The notes beneath the pieces were generated by a model, which saw only the letters and a list, made by a program, of their open reading frames with translations, ran no database searches and was not told where the DNA came from. From Anaeroplasmataceae bacterium (GTDB lineage Bacteria; Bacillota_I; Bacilli_A; Acholeplasmatales; Anaeroplasmataceae), in NCBI GenBank assembly GCA_029067355.1, contig JAIEEQ010000074.1:1-42035 (forward strand): a stretch of 42,035 nt of DNA. Reading direction: 5' to 3'. Positions 23,132 to 31,345 of this stretch are shown here, one piece after another. How positions within the stretch are numbered: the first letter of the stretch is position 1; the number at the start of each line of letters is the position of its first letter. The position numbers and the translations under genes are program-made.

Positions 23132-24535
23132 TTATTCATGTGTAATCGTTAAATGTCCAATAGAAATACGTCCCTTATTTCTATCTCCAATCGGTAAATT
23201 AGAAGCATAAAAACGAAAACTTTTAATATTATTAGGTAAATTCAAAATGACGGTATTCTGATTATATCGGTCTGTGGAAAGAATTACATCATTTAATAAA
23301 TCTAACATTTTTACCCATTCTCCATTTTCATTTAAAATGTCTATGGATGCTGAGCTTGTTCCTTTTAAAAATAACTCTTTCGCACTCCAAAAGGAAATAT
23401 TAACTTCAATTTTTTTCACATTACAATCAAGATGATATTCCAAAAAGGCCTCATTTACATTTTCTTTTCTTGATGATAAATTTATATATTCATTTTCAAT
23501 ATATCCACATCTTTTACGATTTGTTAAAATGGATAAAGTACCTGCCAAAACTTCTCTACTTGTAGTATTACTATAATATGCTTCTTCATAACCATAATCC
23601 TCTGGATTTATACTATTCTTTGTAAAAACCTTACCACAAGGACAATAGTATTCATCATAATAAGGTGAATAATAATTATCTGAATGATGATGTGAACTTG
23701 TGAATTCTATATCAATGGCTCCTATATCATAGTTTGTTGTGCTTTGAGTGTTTGTATAAGCACTCCAAAGTACTGCGCCAAAGTGTCCTAATCCGTCATT
23801 AACATATACATATGTCTCATCATAGGCATACGCAACTGCAGAATGCTCAGCGCCATTAACAATAATTGGTCTTCCTGATTGAATCGTAGATTTAATTAGA
23901 TTTACTATTTTATTTACTTTTAACTCCTCAGTAGTTCCTTGATAAAAATTTATTTTATAAGTAACCTTTTTACTATCTAAATACTTTTTTATAAGATTAA
24001 CCTGTTCATCAGTATAATAGCCATTCCCTCTTGGATCTTTATTATTTGCCTCAATCCCAGTCTCTATTAATAAATCTCTAAACCGTTGATCAGATTGATT
24101 AGAATCTTCATCATACTTACCAGTTCCCGGGGAAGTAAGGAACTCTGCAAGATTTTTTGTTTTACTCCTTGTTCCACCATTTATTTCAAACATCTCATCC
24201 ACAATATTATCATCTTGAAATGTATCATAATATCCCAACAGAATTTGAGAAGCAATGATTGTACAAATATGATTATCCTCATTAAACCCATAATAATGAA
24301 ACAATTTTTGAAAATAATAAGATTCTTTAATTTGAACTGCACTACTTCCTGGCTTATGCCCTTCCCAAAATAAGCTACCAAAATTAGAATTTGACTGTAA
24401 AGGAATTTTCTCAACGGTTTGTCCATAATTTGGATGAACAATTATATCCTTTTCATTTAAAAAATTCTCTTGAATAATTCCTTTAAGAAAAATTGAAACA
24501 AGTAAAAGGAACCCTAGTAAAAGTTTTTTCTTCAT
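23132..24535 (-). CDS. Secreted papain-like (clan CA) cysteine peptidase, putative
   Basis: This 467-residue protein has an N-terminal signal sequence (KKKLLLGFLLLVSIFLKGI), no lipobox and no sortase motif. The catalytic frame fits a C39/C47-like peptidase: Cys91 in NHICTIIASQILLGYYDTF, His231 in IVNGAEHSAVAYAYDETYVY and Asn246/Asp247 in VNDGLGHF. The His and Asn segments follow the family pattern in which the His strand is trailed by a tyrosine-rich strand. A short CxC (YYCPCGK near residue 300) follows. The last 150 residues are a beta-rich domain resembling surface-binding modules (VKKIEVNISFWSAKELFL, IKSFRFYASNLPIGD). It heads an operon with three lipoproteins. The peptidase fold is a motif call; the target is unknown and could be host, bacterial or self. 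Confidence 0.7.
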   Translation of the reverse strand: MKKKLLLGFLLLVSIFLKGIIQENFLNEKDIIVHPNYGQTVEKIPLQSNSNFGSLFWEGHKPGSSAVQIKESYYFQKLFHYYGFNEDNHICTIIASQILLGYYDTFQDDNIVDEMFEINGGTRSKTKNLAEFLTSPGTGKYDEDSNQSDQRFRDLLIETGIEANNKDPRGNGYYTDEQVNLIKKYLDSKKVTYKINFYQGTTEELKVNKIVNLIKSTIQSGRPIIVNGAEHSAVAYAYDETYVYVNDGLGHFGAVLWSAYTNTQSTTNYDIGAIDIEFTSSHHHSDNYYSPYYDEYYCPCGKVFTKNSINPEDYGYEEAYYSNTTSREVLAGTLSILTNRKRCGYIENEYINLSSRKENVNEAFLEYHLDCNVKKIEVNISFWSAKELFLKGTSSASIDILNENGEWVKMLDLLNDVILSTDRYNQNTVILNLPNNIKSFRFYASNLPIGDRNKGRISIGHLTITHE

Positions 24536-24585
24536 AATGTTACCTCCCTTTATTCTATTTTTAAATATAGCATACTTACATTTTT

Positions 24586-24614
24586 ATTATACCCTAATCC
24601 CATATTTTTTCCAA
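24586..24614 (-). promoter_or_regulatory. Promoter of the cysteine peptidase-lipoprotein operon
   Basis: TTGGAA, 17-nt spacer and a consensus TATAAT stand about 50 bases before the ATG. The TTGACG further upstream is too distant to pair with this -10. Confidence 0.65.
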
Positions 24615-24650
24615 TAAGAATAATTCGTCAAATTTCGACATTACTATTCA

Positions 24651-24677
24651 ATAAAAAAGACTCTATGATAGAGTCTT
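24651..24677 (-). terminator. Terminator of the hisS-rluD operon
   Basis: AAGACTCTA-TGA-TAGAGTCTT is a perfect 9-bp stem with a T-tract on the minus strand, beginning about nine bases after the rluD stop. It is the first terminator after the T-box operon start near 31340. Confidence 0.9.
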
Positions 24678-24685
24678 TACCTATT

Positions 24686-25582
24686 TTAATCTAATGTATT
24701 AAGAAATTCTTGGAAGTATGTAGGTAGCTCTGAATCAAATTCTAGCCACTTCTTTGTTCTTGGATGTTCAAAGCCTATACACTTCGCATGAAGAAATTGT
24801 CCTTGATCTCCAATAACCTTTCTTCTTCCATATACCTTATCTCCAACGATTGGATGACCAATGTAGCTTAAATGAACACGAATTTGATGAGTACGTCCTG
24901 TTTCAAGCTCACATTCAATTAAAGTAAACTCTTTATAGCGCTTGATTACTGTAAAATGGGTAATGGCTTGTTTTCCTGTTTTAACGACAGCCATCTTTTT
25001 TCTATCCTCTGGATCTCTGGCTATGGGGGCATTAATCTTCCCTTTATTCTCTACAAAGCTTCCATAGACTAAGGCCTGATAGCGTCTTTTACAGCTATGA
25101 TTTTTCAATTGCTCTGCTAAGCCTAAAGCTGCTAAATCATTTTTAGCTATCATTAAAAGTCCTGTTGTGTCCTTATCAATTCGATGGACAATTCCAGGAC
25201 GAACAACACCATTAATCGTTGCTAAATCATCTAGCTCATATAGTAGTCCATGAACAAGCGTGTCCTCCTGATTTCCAGCACCTGGATGAACAACCATTCC
25301 CTTAGGCTTATTTACAATTGCTACATCCTCATCCTCATAAACGATATCCAAATTCAAATTCTTTCCATTTAAATCAAGAGGCTTATCTGCTAAAAGCTCA
25401 TAGGTAATCTCGTCGCCATCTTTTAAAAGATAAGATGCTTTTACAGGCTTTCCATTAACAAGAATTTTTCCTTCCTCAATCATTCGTAGTGCATAGCTTC
25501 TAGATTTTCCTTTTAAAATTTCAGTCAATGCCTTATCCACTCTTTTTTTGGCATACGTTGTATCAATGGATAGCTTTGTCAT
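24686..25582 (-). CDS. RluA/RluD family 23S rRNA pseudouridine synthase
   Basis: This 298-residue protein has an N-terminal S4 RNA-binding domain (about 12-75, RVDKALTEILKGKSRSYALRMIEEGKILVNG in pieces) and the catalytic domain with the HRIDKDTTGLLMIAKN motif (Asp nucleophile, near residue 137). RTHQIRVHLSYIGHPIVGD is the second hallmark. The closest named family is RluD, which modifies helix 69 of 23S rRNA, but the paralogues RluA/RluC and YlyB look similar, so I give no symbol. It overlaps lspA by 4 bases (ATGA), the lspA-ylyB order known from B. subtilis, so it may equally be called ylyB. It is the last gene of the T-box operon. Confidence 0.92.
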   Translation of the reverse strand: MTKLSIDTTYAKKRVDKALTEILKGKSRSYALRMIEEGKILVNGKPVKASYLLKDGDEITYELLADKPLDLNGKNLNLDIVYEDEDVAIVNKPKGMVVHPGAGNQEDTLVHGLLYELDDLATINGVVRPGIVHRIDKDTTGLLMIAKNDLAALGLAEQLKNHSCKRRYQALVYGSFVENKGKINAPIARDPEDRKKMAVVKTGKQAITHFTVIKRYKEFTLIECELETGRTHQIRVHLSYIGHPIVGDKVYGRRKVIGDQGQFLHAKCIGFEHPRTKKWLEFDSELPTYFQEFLNTLD

Positions 25583-26085
25583 TTATTTGCTCTTCTTTCC
25601 TGGAAAAATAAAATATCAATAGCCAAAATGATGATTCCAATAACTAAGCACATATCAGCAACATTAAAGATAGGGAATGAGCTTTTTGTCATAGCAACCC
25701 ATAATGCATCTAAGGGCTTAAAAATAATCATATCAACCACTCCCTGACGCATACCAACACACGCAAAAAAACGATCAATAAAATTACCAAATGTCCCAGC
25801 AAGCATTAAGGTAATGGCTGTGGAATAGCATTTTTTTCTTTTCCAATCATTCTTTGTTAGAAAATAGACCAGCACTACAGAGGCAATAAAACTTATAACT
25901 GTTAAAATCCAGGTCTGATTGGATAGAAACGACCAAGCAGCACCCGTATTATAGGTTAGGGTAGCATTTAGCAGGTGAGGGATCAAAGTCACTTCACTCC
26001 CCTTTTGAATTAAAAGCTCTGCTAAATACTTTGTAAGCTGATCAAAAACTAACAATCCCCCTAAGACAACAAGGGTAATCCACAT
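25579..26085 (-). CDS. lspA: Prolipoprotein signal peptidase II
   Basis: This membrane aspartic protease removes lipoprotein signal peptides. The 168 residues contain four membrane helices, the Asp pair in AGTFGNFIDRFF and FNVADMCLVIG, and the conserved NTGAAWSFL. The start is the second ATG (26085): AGGAGGA touches the first ATG but stands about 7 nt before the second. Several predicted lipoproteins in this window (tandem copies 1-3, the 5'-nucleotidase and the 17161 gene) would be its substrates. It sits between a small membrane protein and rluD in the T-box operon. Confidence 0.95.
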   Translation of the reverse strand: MWITLVVLGGLLVFDQLTKYLAELLIQKGSEVTLIPHLLNATLTYNTGAAWSFLSNQTWILTVISFIASVVLVYFLTKNDWKRKKCYSTAITLMLAGTFGNFIDRFFACVGMRQGVVDMIIFKPLDALWVAMTKSSFPIFNVADMCLVIGIIILAIDILFFQERRANK

Positions 26086-26100
26086 ACACATTCCTCCTAT

Positions 26101-26454
26101 CTAAATAATAAATAATCCAACAAAAATTCCAACACAAAGTCCTATTGCACAAACTCCTGCATCAACAAGATAGAAAATTTTCATATCCTCTACTTGCTTT
26201 TTTGTAATGGTTTTATAATAAAATACACGACTAAAATAAATAATTAAATAAATGAAACATACAATCCCAATCAAAACAAGATTCAGATAATCATTAAAAA
26301 TAAAGCAGTTTACCAAGAGGATGATTGGTCCTATTCCTATAAAGGCTGCCAAAGCAATAGAAGCAAGAGCTATCCATATCTTATGCTCTGTATGGATTGA
26401 CATCTCTTTAATAGACTCCTTACAGGCTCTATATCGTTCAGAAAAGCTAAGCAT
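26101..26454 (-). CDS. Small membrane protein of unknown function
   Basis: This is a 117-residue protein. The first 35 residues are hydrophilic and probably cytosolic (MLSFSERYRACKESIKEMSI). Three membrane helices follow: IWIALASIALAAFIGIGPIILL, LNLVLIGIVCFIYLIIYFS and VDAGVCAIGLCVGIFVGLFI. I know no family with certainty. The start is ATG 26454, overlapping the preceding protease by 8 bases with GAGGTG in range. A longer frame upstream has no ribosome-binding site. Close coupling to the Lon-like protease and to lspA suggests a membrane-linked role, but nothing in the sequence shows it. Confidence 0.7.
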   Translation of the reverse strand: MLSFSERYRACKESIKEMSIHTEHKIWIALASIALAAFIGIGPIILLVNCFIFNDYLNLVLIGIVCFIYLIIYFSRVFYYKTITKKQVEDMKIFYLVDAGVCAIGLCVGIFVGLFII

Positions 26455-27442
26455 TTTTAAGCACCTCCAACGCATCCTCAAAGGTTTTTATGGAGTACAA
26501 CTGCATTCGCTCCTTATGAGGAAGCTTTTCATAAGCTAATAATGCCTCCTCATAGTTCCCCTCAGGACATAAAAAGATATCCATATGATCATCATAAGCC
26601 GTATATATTTTTTGCTGAATTCCTCCAATAATCCCCACTGTACCATCAGGCTCTATTGTTCCTGTACCAGCAATTCGATATCCCTTTGTTATATCTTCTT
26701 CTAGTAAAGAATTGTATAAGGCAAGAGTCTGTAATAAACCTCCTGATGGACCACCAACGTTTGTTGATTTAAGCCTATACTGAGGATATGCTGTCTTATC
26801 GTCTAGTGAATAAAAGGAATATCCAGCCACACGCATATTCTTTTCAGTATAAGGAATTTCTATTTCTGTTTTATTGCGAGATACTGTATAGATTGTTCCA
26901 GTAGTTGCTGAATTGAAGGCCTCACGAAAAGAGGAAAAATCATCCTTTGCATAAATCCCATCTACGGCAACAATTCGATCTCCAACTCTAAACTGAGAAT
27001 CCCTATCATAATATGCAATAACATAGGCATCATAGCTAAATTCTAAATGAATCCTCTCATCCACCTTAGAAGCCTCCTCATAAGCCAGCATTAAAGCATA
27101 TTGGATACTAGATTCGTGCTGTATTCTTCCCATCTGTGTTAATTCAGCATCAGTAAAATGAAGATACCCCTCTGGAAGCTCTGAAACCTCTGAAGTAGAG
27201 CTTCCCTTCAGCATTAAATTTTGTAATAGGGTGGAATGGTCTAGGCTGATAACATAAATCGTTGAAAAGCTTCCCTCAGCCTGATAAGAATTTTCTATCT
27301 CAACAAAATTCTCAACAATGGTTGTATCCCCTTTTAAGGTAATTGTTTGATTTGTTCGTGTTGTTCCTAACACAATTAATGGAATATTGATGCATAAAGC
27401 AAGCAAAATTACCATCCAAAAGCGTTTAAGAAAATATTTCAT
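26447..27442 (-). CDS. Lon-like PDZ serine protease (YlbL type)
   Basis: This is a membrane-anchored extracytoplasmic protease of 331 residues: one N-terminal helix (FWMVILLALCINIPLIVLG), a degenerate PDZ domain (about 130-190, FRVGDRIVAVDGIYAKD) and an S16 Lon-type domain. The catalytic Ser233 is in NVGGPSGGLLQTL and Lys278 in IIGGIQQKIYTA, 45 residues apart. The B. subtilis YlbL protein has this layout and degrades the cell-division inhibitor YneA after DNA damage. The same role here is an inference from the architecture. It overlaps comEB by 4 bases (ATGA) and the next gene by 8. Confidence 0.88.
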   Translation of the reverse strand: MKYFLKRFWMVILLALCINIPLIVLGTTRTNQTITLKGDTTIVENFVEIENSYQAEGSFSTIYVISLDHSTLLQNLMLKGSSTSEVSELPEGYLHFTDAELTQMGRIQHESSIQYALMLAYEEASKVDERIHLEFSYDAYVIAYYDRDSQFRVGDRIVAVDGIYAKDDFSSFREAFNSATTGTIYTVSRNKTEIEIPYTEKNMRVAGYSFYSLDDKTAYPQYRLKSTNVGGPSGGLLQTLALYNSLLEEDITKGYRIAGTGTIEPDGTVGIIGGIQQKIYTAYDDHMDIFLCPEGNYEEALLAYEKLPHKERMQLYSIKTFEDALEVLKNA

Positions 27443-27912
27443 TCCTCATCACTCCTGATCTCAATATGAACAGCAGGCATCTTAGTATATTTAACCTTGG
27501 CAGCATCAAACATTTTTCTTGAAGCCTCAAAGGATTCCTGCTCATGATATTTATCATCCCCATAGATTACATGCTTTATACCCGCCTGTATAATCAGCTT
27601 TGCACATTCATTACATGGAAAAAGGGTTACGTAAAGTGTTGCGTTTTTCAAGGAGGAGGTACAATTTAGAATTGCATTAGGCTCTGCATGTACTACATAA
27701 GGATATTTTGTATCAAGATAATTTTTATTCTCCTTCCCCCAAGGAAACTGATCATCTTGACATCCCATAGGAAAGCCATTATATCCAATTCCAATAATGC
27801 GCTTATCCTCATTGACTACACAAGCTCCAACCTTAGTACTTGGATCCTTACTTCTTTTTGCTGATAGGGCAGCAACCCCCATAAAATATTCATCCCAGCT
27901 AATATGAGTCAT
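27439..27912 (-). CDS. comEB: dCMP deaminase (ComEB family)
   Basis: It converts dCMP to dUMP for dTTP synthesis. The 157-residue zinc enzyme is complete: HAEPNAILN (His ligand and general-base Glu) and PCNECAKLIIQAGI (two Cys ligands). TKVGACVVNEDKRIIGIGYNGFPMG matches the family substrate region. Despite the comE operon name it is not a competence protein, and no comEA or comEC gene is near. It starts 11 bases after aspS, with a 4-base overlap to the next gene. Position in a tRNA-synthetase operon is unusual. Confidence 0.93.
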   Translation of the reverse strand: MTHISWDEYFMGVAALSAKRSKDPSTKVGACVVNEDKRIIGIGYNGFPMGCQDDQFPWGKENKNYLDTKYPYVVHAEPNAILNCTSSLKNATLYVTLFPCNECAKLIIQAGIKHVIYGDDKYHEQESFEASRKMFDAAKVKYTKMPAVHIEIRSDEE

Positions 27913-27923
27913 AAGTAACCTCC

Positions 27924-29225
27924 TTATGGATTCAGACGATCTGGTCCACGGAATATAAACATTGCATCCTTAATTCCTTGGTTAAATAGTAGCATCGTAA
28001 TGCGATCTATGCCAATACCAAAGCCACCATGAGGAGGGCAGCCATATTTAAAGAAATCCAAATAGAAAGCAACATCCTTATCTAAGCCCTTTTCCAAAGC
28101 CTGCTTCTTTAAAATTTCATAGCGATGCTCTCTTTGAGCTCCTGTTGTTATTTCACAGCCCTTCCATATTAAGTCATAGCCACAGGGAACACCCTTCTCA
28201 TCACGCATATGATAGAATGCTCTAGTTTCCTTTGAATATCCTGTAATAAATAGGAATTCATGACCAAACTTATCAATAGAAAGTCTTTGGCATAATCTTT
28301 CGCCTTCCGTTGTTAAATCTCCCTTTTCACTTTCAGGAACCTTATAGCCATAGCGTGCCTCTAGTTCATTATAAACATCATGCAAATCCATTCTTGGAAA
28401 TGGAAGTGTTGGCACAACAAGATCAATATCATAAATTGCTTTAATCTGAGCTGCATATTTCTTATGAACAGCCTCTAATGCAAACGTAAGCATTTCCTCT
28501 TCCATTCTCATAACATCCTCATAAGAATCAATATAGGAAAACTCTAAATCAAAACCAGTGAATTCTGTTGCGTGCTTACGTGAAGCAAACTTTTCAGCAC
28601 GAAATACAGGCCCAGATTCAAAGATTCTTTCAAAGCCTGCTGCCATTGCCATTTGCTTATAAAACTGTGGGGACTGAGCCAAGAAGGCATCCCGGTCAAA
28701 GTATTCTACCTTAAACACTCCAGCACCAGATTCAGACTCTGCACCAATCAGCTTTGGAGAATGAATCTCTATAAAATCTCGGTCAACTAAAAATTCTCTA
28801 CATTTTGCAACAAAATAAGATTGAACCTTAAACATTAGGGCATTCTTATCCGTACGTAAATCAATCCATCGGTAATCCAAACGTAAATCAATGTTGGTTT
28901 CCTCGCCCTTAGGTGCAACAATTGGAGATGGAACCGCAATACTTTCAATTTTCACTATATCTGGATACATTTCCATATGATTCAGCTTAACGTACTCACT
29001 TTCTAAAATAGGCCCTGTTGCCTCAATTACACTATCTACTGTAATTTGATCTAGAATATCAACAAGCTCAGGATGCTTTTCCTTTTCAATCGTCAATTGG
29101 AGTTTCCCTGAAATATCCTTTAAAACAATAAAGCACATTGCCTTTTTATTTCTAATATTTTCTACAAAGCCAGCTACCTTATTTACTTGACCTAATTGAA
29201 TATCTTTTAACATTACTCTTTTCAT
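27924..29225 (-). CDS. aspS: Aspartyl-tRNA synthetase, archaeal/eukaryotic-type architecture
   Basis: This class II enzyme charges Asp. At 433 residues it lacks the GAD insertion domain of the usual bacterial AspRS (about 590). Its motifs follow the archaeal type: FLAQSPQFYKQMAMAAGFERIFESGPVFRAEKFASRKH (in pieces near 190-225, motif 2) and GGFGIGIDRITMLL (motif 3) near the C-terminus. The N-terminal OB-fold anticodon domain (about 1-105) includes VAGFVENIRNKKAMCFIVLKD. Such AspRS2 enzymes are often non-discriminating and charge tRNA-Asn too, in which case GatCAB would be needed; this cannot be told from the sequence alone. It starts 1 base after hisS ends. Confidence 0.93.
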   Translation of the reverse strand: MKRVMLKDIQLGQVNKVAGFVENIRNKKAMCFIVLKDISGKLQLTIEKEKHPELVDILDQITVDSVIEATGPILESEYVKLNHMEMYPDIVKIESIAVPSPIVAPKGEETNIDLRLDYRWIDLRTDKNALMFKVQSYFVAKCREFLVDRDFIEIHSPKLIGAESESGAGVFKVEYFDRDAFLAQSPQFYKQMAMAAGFERIFESGPVFRAEKFASRKHATEFTGFDLEFSYIDSYEDVMRMEEEMLTFALEAVHKKYAAQIKAIYDIDLVVPTLPFPRMDLHDVYNELEARYGYKVPESEKGDLTTEGERLCQRLSIDKFGHEFLFITGYSKETRAFYHMRDEKGVPCGYDLIWKGCEITTGAQREHRYEILKKQALEKGLDKDVAFYLDFFKYGCPPHGGFGIGIDRITMLLFNQGIKDAMFIFRGPDRLNP

Positions 29226-29226
29226 T

Positions 29227-30534
29227 TTATTTTACCTCTTTTTCCTTACAGCCAGCACAGGCAGAACGGCTATTAATTTTATTCAAAACATAAGGATAAA
29301 CTTCAAATAAGGAGATTGTTTCCTGTACATCTGTTGTATTGTCCTTAATATTAATTTTTTGCTCAGCAAGCTCATTGTCACCTAAAATACAAGTAAACAT
29401 AGCACGCTGAAGATCAGCAGCCTTAAATTGTGCCTTAAGACTTCTACCTAAATGATCCATATCACAATAAAGCCCACCCAAACGGCACACCTGCATTTCC
29501 TTCATACAGGCCTCTTGAGCAGGTTGTCCAAGCGCTATAAAGTAAATATGAACAAAATCTGGAGTTGCAAGCTTCTTCCCCATACATTCGCAAGCAAGCA
29601 GGAGTCGCTCCATACCAAAGGCCATACCTACACCTGGTGTTTTTGGTCCACCTAAATCACTGACTAGGGAATCATACCTTCCACCCCCACCAATGACATT
29701 TTGAGCTCCAAACTCAGGAACATCCACCTCAAGTTCAAATACTGTATGAGAATAATAATCTAGACCTCGAACGAGCGAAGAATCAATTTCATAGTCAATA
29801 TTCATATCCTTTAAAGCCTTTAATACAGCAGAAAAATGCTGTTTTGATGCTTCTGTTAGATAATCTGAAATCTTTGGAGCATTCTTAAAAAACTCCTTAT
29901 CCTTATCTACCTTGCAATCTAAAATACGTAATGGATTTTTCTCTAATCGCATTTGGCAATCTCCACAAAGCTCGTCCTTATATTTTAAGAAATAATCAAC
30001 AAGAACCTTGCGATAGTTGGTTCTTGATTCTTGATCACCTAAAGTATTAATTTTCACCTTCACATTGGTTAACCCCAGTGCCTTAATTAGAGTTGCTCCT
30101 AAAGCAATGACCTCTGCATCAATGGTAGGAGATTCTGAGCCTAATGCCTCCACTCCAAACTGGCTAAACTGACGAGTTCTTCCCTTTTGAGGACGCTCAT
30201 ATCGGAACATAGGTCCTAAATAAAAAAGCTTTTCTAAAGGATTTTGTGCATAAAGCTTGTTTTCTATATAGGCACGTACAGTACCTGCTGTTCCCTCAGG
30301 CCTTAGGGTTATCATTCGGTCTGAGCGATCCTTAAAATCATAGGTTTCCTTTGTAACCATATCTGAGGTGTCATTTCCATCTCTATGAAAGGTTTGACTT
30401 GATTCAAATATAGGCGTTCTTATTTCCTTATAATTGAAAATTTGACATATTTTCCGAATCGTGGACTCAAGCTTTGTCCAGGCTTTCACCTCTCCTGGCA
30501 AAACATCATAGGTCCCCTTTGGTTTACTTATCAT
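29227..30534 (-). CDS. hisS: Histidyl-tRNA synthetase
   Basis: This class II enzyme charges His. The 435 residues are of standard length. Motifs: GTYDVLPGE at the N-terminus, the His-specific TLRPEGTAGTVRAY and PMFRYERPQKGRTRQFSQFG (motif 2), LVRGLDYYSHTVFE (HisA signature 2), and GVGMAFGMERLLL (motif 3). The C-terminal anticodon-binding domain ends in a short extra tail with CAGC. It is the second gene of the T-box operon, 5 bases after the GNAT gene and 1 base before aspS. The T-box specifier region contains both an Asp and a His codon, matching hisS and aspS in this transcript. Confidence 0.97.
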   Translation of the reverse strand: MISKPKGTYDVLPGEVKAWTKLESTIRKICQIFNYKEIRTPIFESSQTFHRDGNDTSDMVTKETYDFKDRSDRMITLRPEGTAGTVRAYIENKLYAQNPLEKLFYLGPMFRYERPQKGRTRQFSQFGVEALGSESPTIDAEVIALGATLIKALGLTNVKVKINTLGDQESRTNYRKVLVDYFLKYKDELCGDCQMRLEKNPLRILDCKVDKDKEFFKNAPKISDYLTEASKQHFSAVLKALKDMNIDYEIDSSLVRGLDYYSHTVFELEVDVPEFGAQNVIGGGGRYDSLVSDLGGPKTPGVGMAFGMERLLLACECMGKKLATPDFVHIYFIALGQPAQEACMKEMQVCRLGGLYCDMDHLGRSLKAQFKAADLQRAMFTCILGDNELAEQKINIKDNTTDVQETISLFEVYPYVLNKINSRSACAGCKEKEVK

Positions 30535-30539
30535 ACAAC

Positions 30540-31097
30540 TTACTTCCCTTCTATATACTCATAACGATACATACTATAATACATTGCAATTCGTTCATGA
30601 TTTTTAATTTTAACTAAGGACTGATATTCATAATGATATCCACACTGCAAAATCACCTGTTTAGAGGACTGATTCCCAAGTGTATGTCCAACTAATATTT
30701 TATCTAATCCCAAAAGTTCAAAGCCAACTCTTGTCATTTCCTTAAGACACATTGTCATAATGCCCTGATTCCAATACTGTCTATGAAGAATGTAGCCAAT
30801 CTCTGCTGTATTAATACTTTCATAGTAGGTATGAAAATCAATCATTCCAATCATTTTATTTTCTTTCTGACGATCTATGATAGAATATCCTGCTGGAAGA
30901 CCAGCAAGTGGACGTTTCAAAAAGATTTCTTCTATGCACCATAAGGCCTCCTTTGGCTTTGTGAAGGGCCCCCAATTCAAATGCCTGCAAGTTTCCTCAT
31001 CCTTGCCAATTTCAAAATAATCCAAATAATCCTCTTTTACAATCGTTCTTAATTCATATCTCCCTAAATGAAGATCTGGCAGATTTGTTTCTATAAT
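30540..31097 (-). CDS. GNAT family N-acetyltransferase, probable ATT start
   Basis: This acetyl-CoA-dependent transferase of the RimJ/RimL type has about 185 residues. The family core is clear: IGYILHRQYWNQGIMTMCLKEM (motif A near the acetyl-CoA site), then GFELLGLDKILVGHTLGNQSSKQVILQCGY. The usual N-terminal strand (ETxxLxLGRYELRTIVKEDY) continues upstream of the first usual start codon (TTG at 31025), but no ATG, GTG or TTG lies in that extension. The best start is ATT at 31095-31097, six bases after AAGAAGGG, giving an IETNLPDLHLGRYELR N-terminus typical of the family. It is the first gene of the T-box operon. The substrate is unknown; alanine acetylation of ribosomal proteins or detoxification are both possible. 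Confidence 0.82.
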   Translation of the reverse strand: MIETNLPDLHLGRYELRTIVKEDYLDYFEIGKDEETCRHLNWGPFTKPKEALWCIEEIFLKRPLAGLPAGYSIIDRQKENKMIGMIDFHTYYESINTAEIGYILHRQYWNQGIMTMCLKEMTRVGFELLGLDKILVGHTLGNQSSKQVILQCGYHYEYQSLVKIKNHERIAMYYSMYRYEYIEGK

Positions 31098-31114
31098 GCA
31101 TCACCCTTCTTCTA

Positions 31115-31340
31115 TTAAAAAAACGTCCTTAAAAAATTAAATTAAGGACGTATAAACCGCGGTGCCACCTTACTTCTAGTATGAAAACTAGCACTTGATG
31201 TCCGTTAACGCCTGGTACGTCTAATTAAAGCTCTCCAAAAGTGTCCTTCCCTATTTTGTCTATGGATGCTTCCACCAACCATCCTCGCTAGTATAGCCTA
31301 AAGCATAGGTACTCTTCTTTCTTCATCAATTTATCATACG
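31115..31340 (-). promoter_or_regulatory. T-box leader of the hisS-aspS operon
   Basis: This tRNA-sensing riboswitch begins near 31339. Stem I contains AGCGAGGAUGGUUGG and GGUGGAAGCAUCC, with GGAUG/CAUCC pairing. The T-box sequence AAGGTGGCACCGCGG (31155-31172 region) is the family hallmark; its UGGN element pairs with the uncharged tRNA 3' end. The terminator is at 31117-31151. In the specifier loop, aligned with the B. subtilis glyQS leader, the sequence is GAAGGACAC. The aligned codon is GAC (Asp), and CAC (His) overlaps it by one base. Regulation by Asp alone is the simple reading; a dual Asp/His reading is possible. Confidence 0.92.
31117..31151 (-). terminator. T-box conditional terminator
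   Basis: ACGTCCTTAA and TTAAGGACGT form a 10-bp stem followed by a T-run on the minus strand. The competing antiterminator uses AAGGTGGCACCGCGG. It lies about 20 bases before the GNAT start. Confidence 0.93.
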
Positions 31341-31345
31341 TAATT

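Noticed and set aside
30540-31022. GNAT protein starting at TTG 31025
   Set aside because: This removes the conserved first strand, and no ribosome-binding site is properly placed; the extension to ATT 31097 fits the family and has AAGAAGGG.
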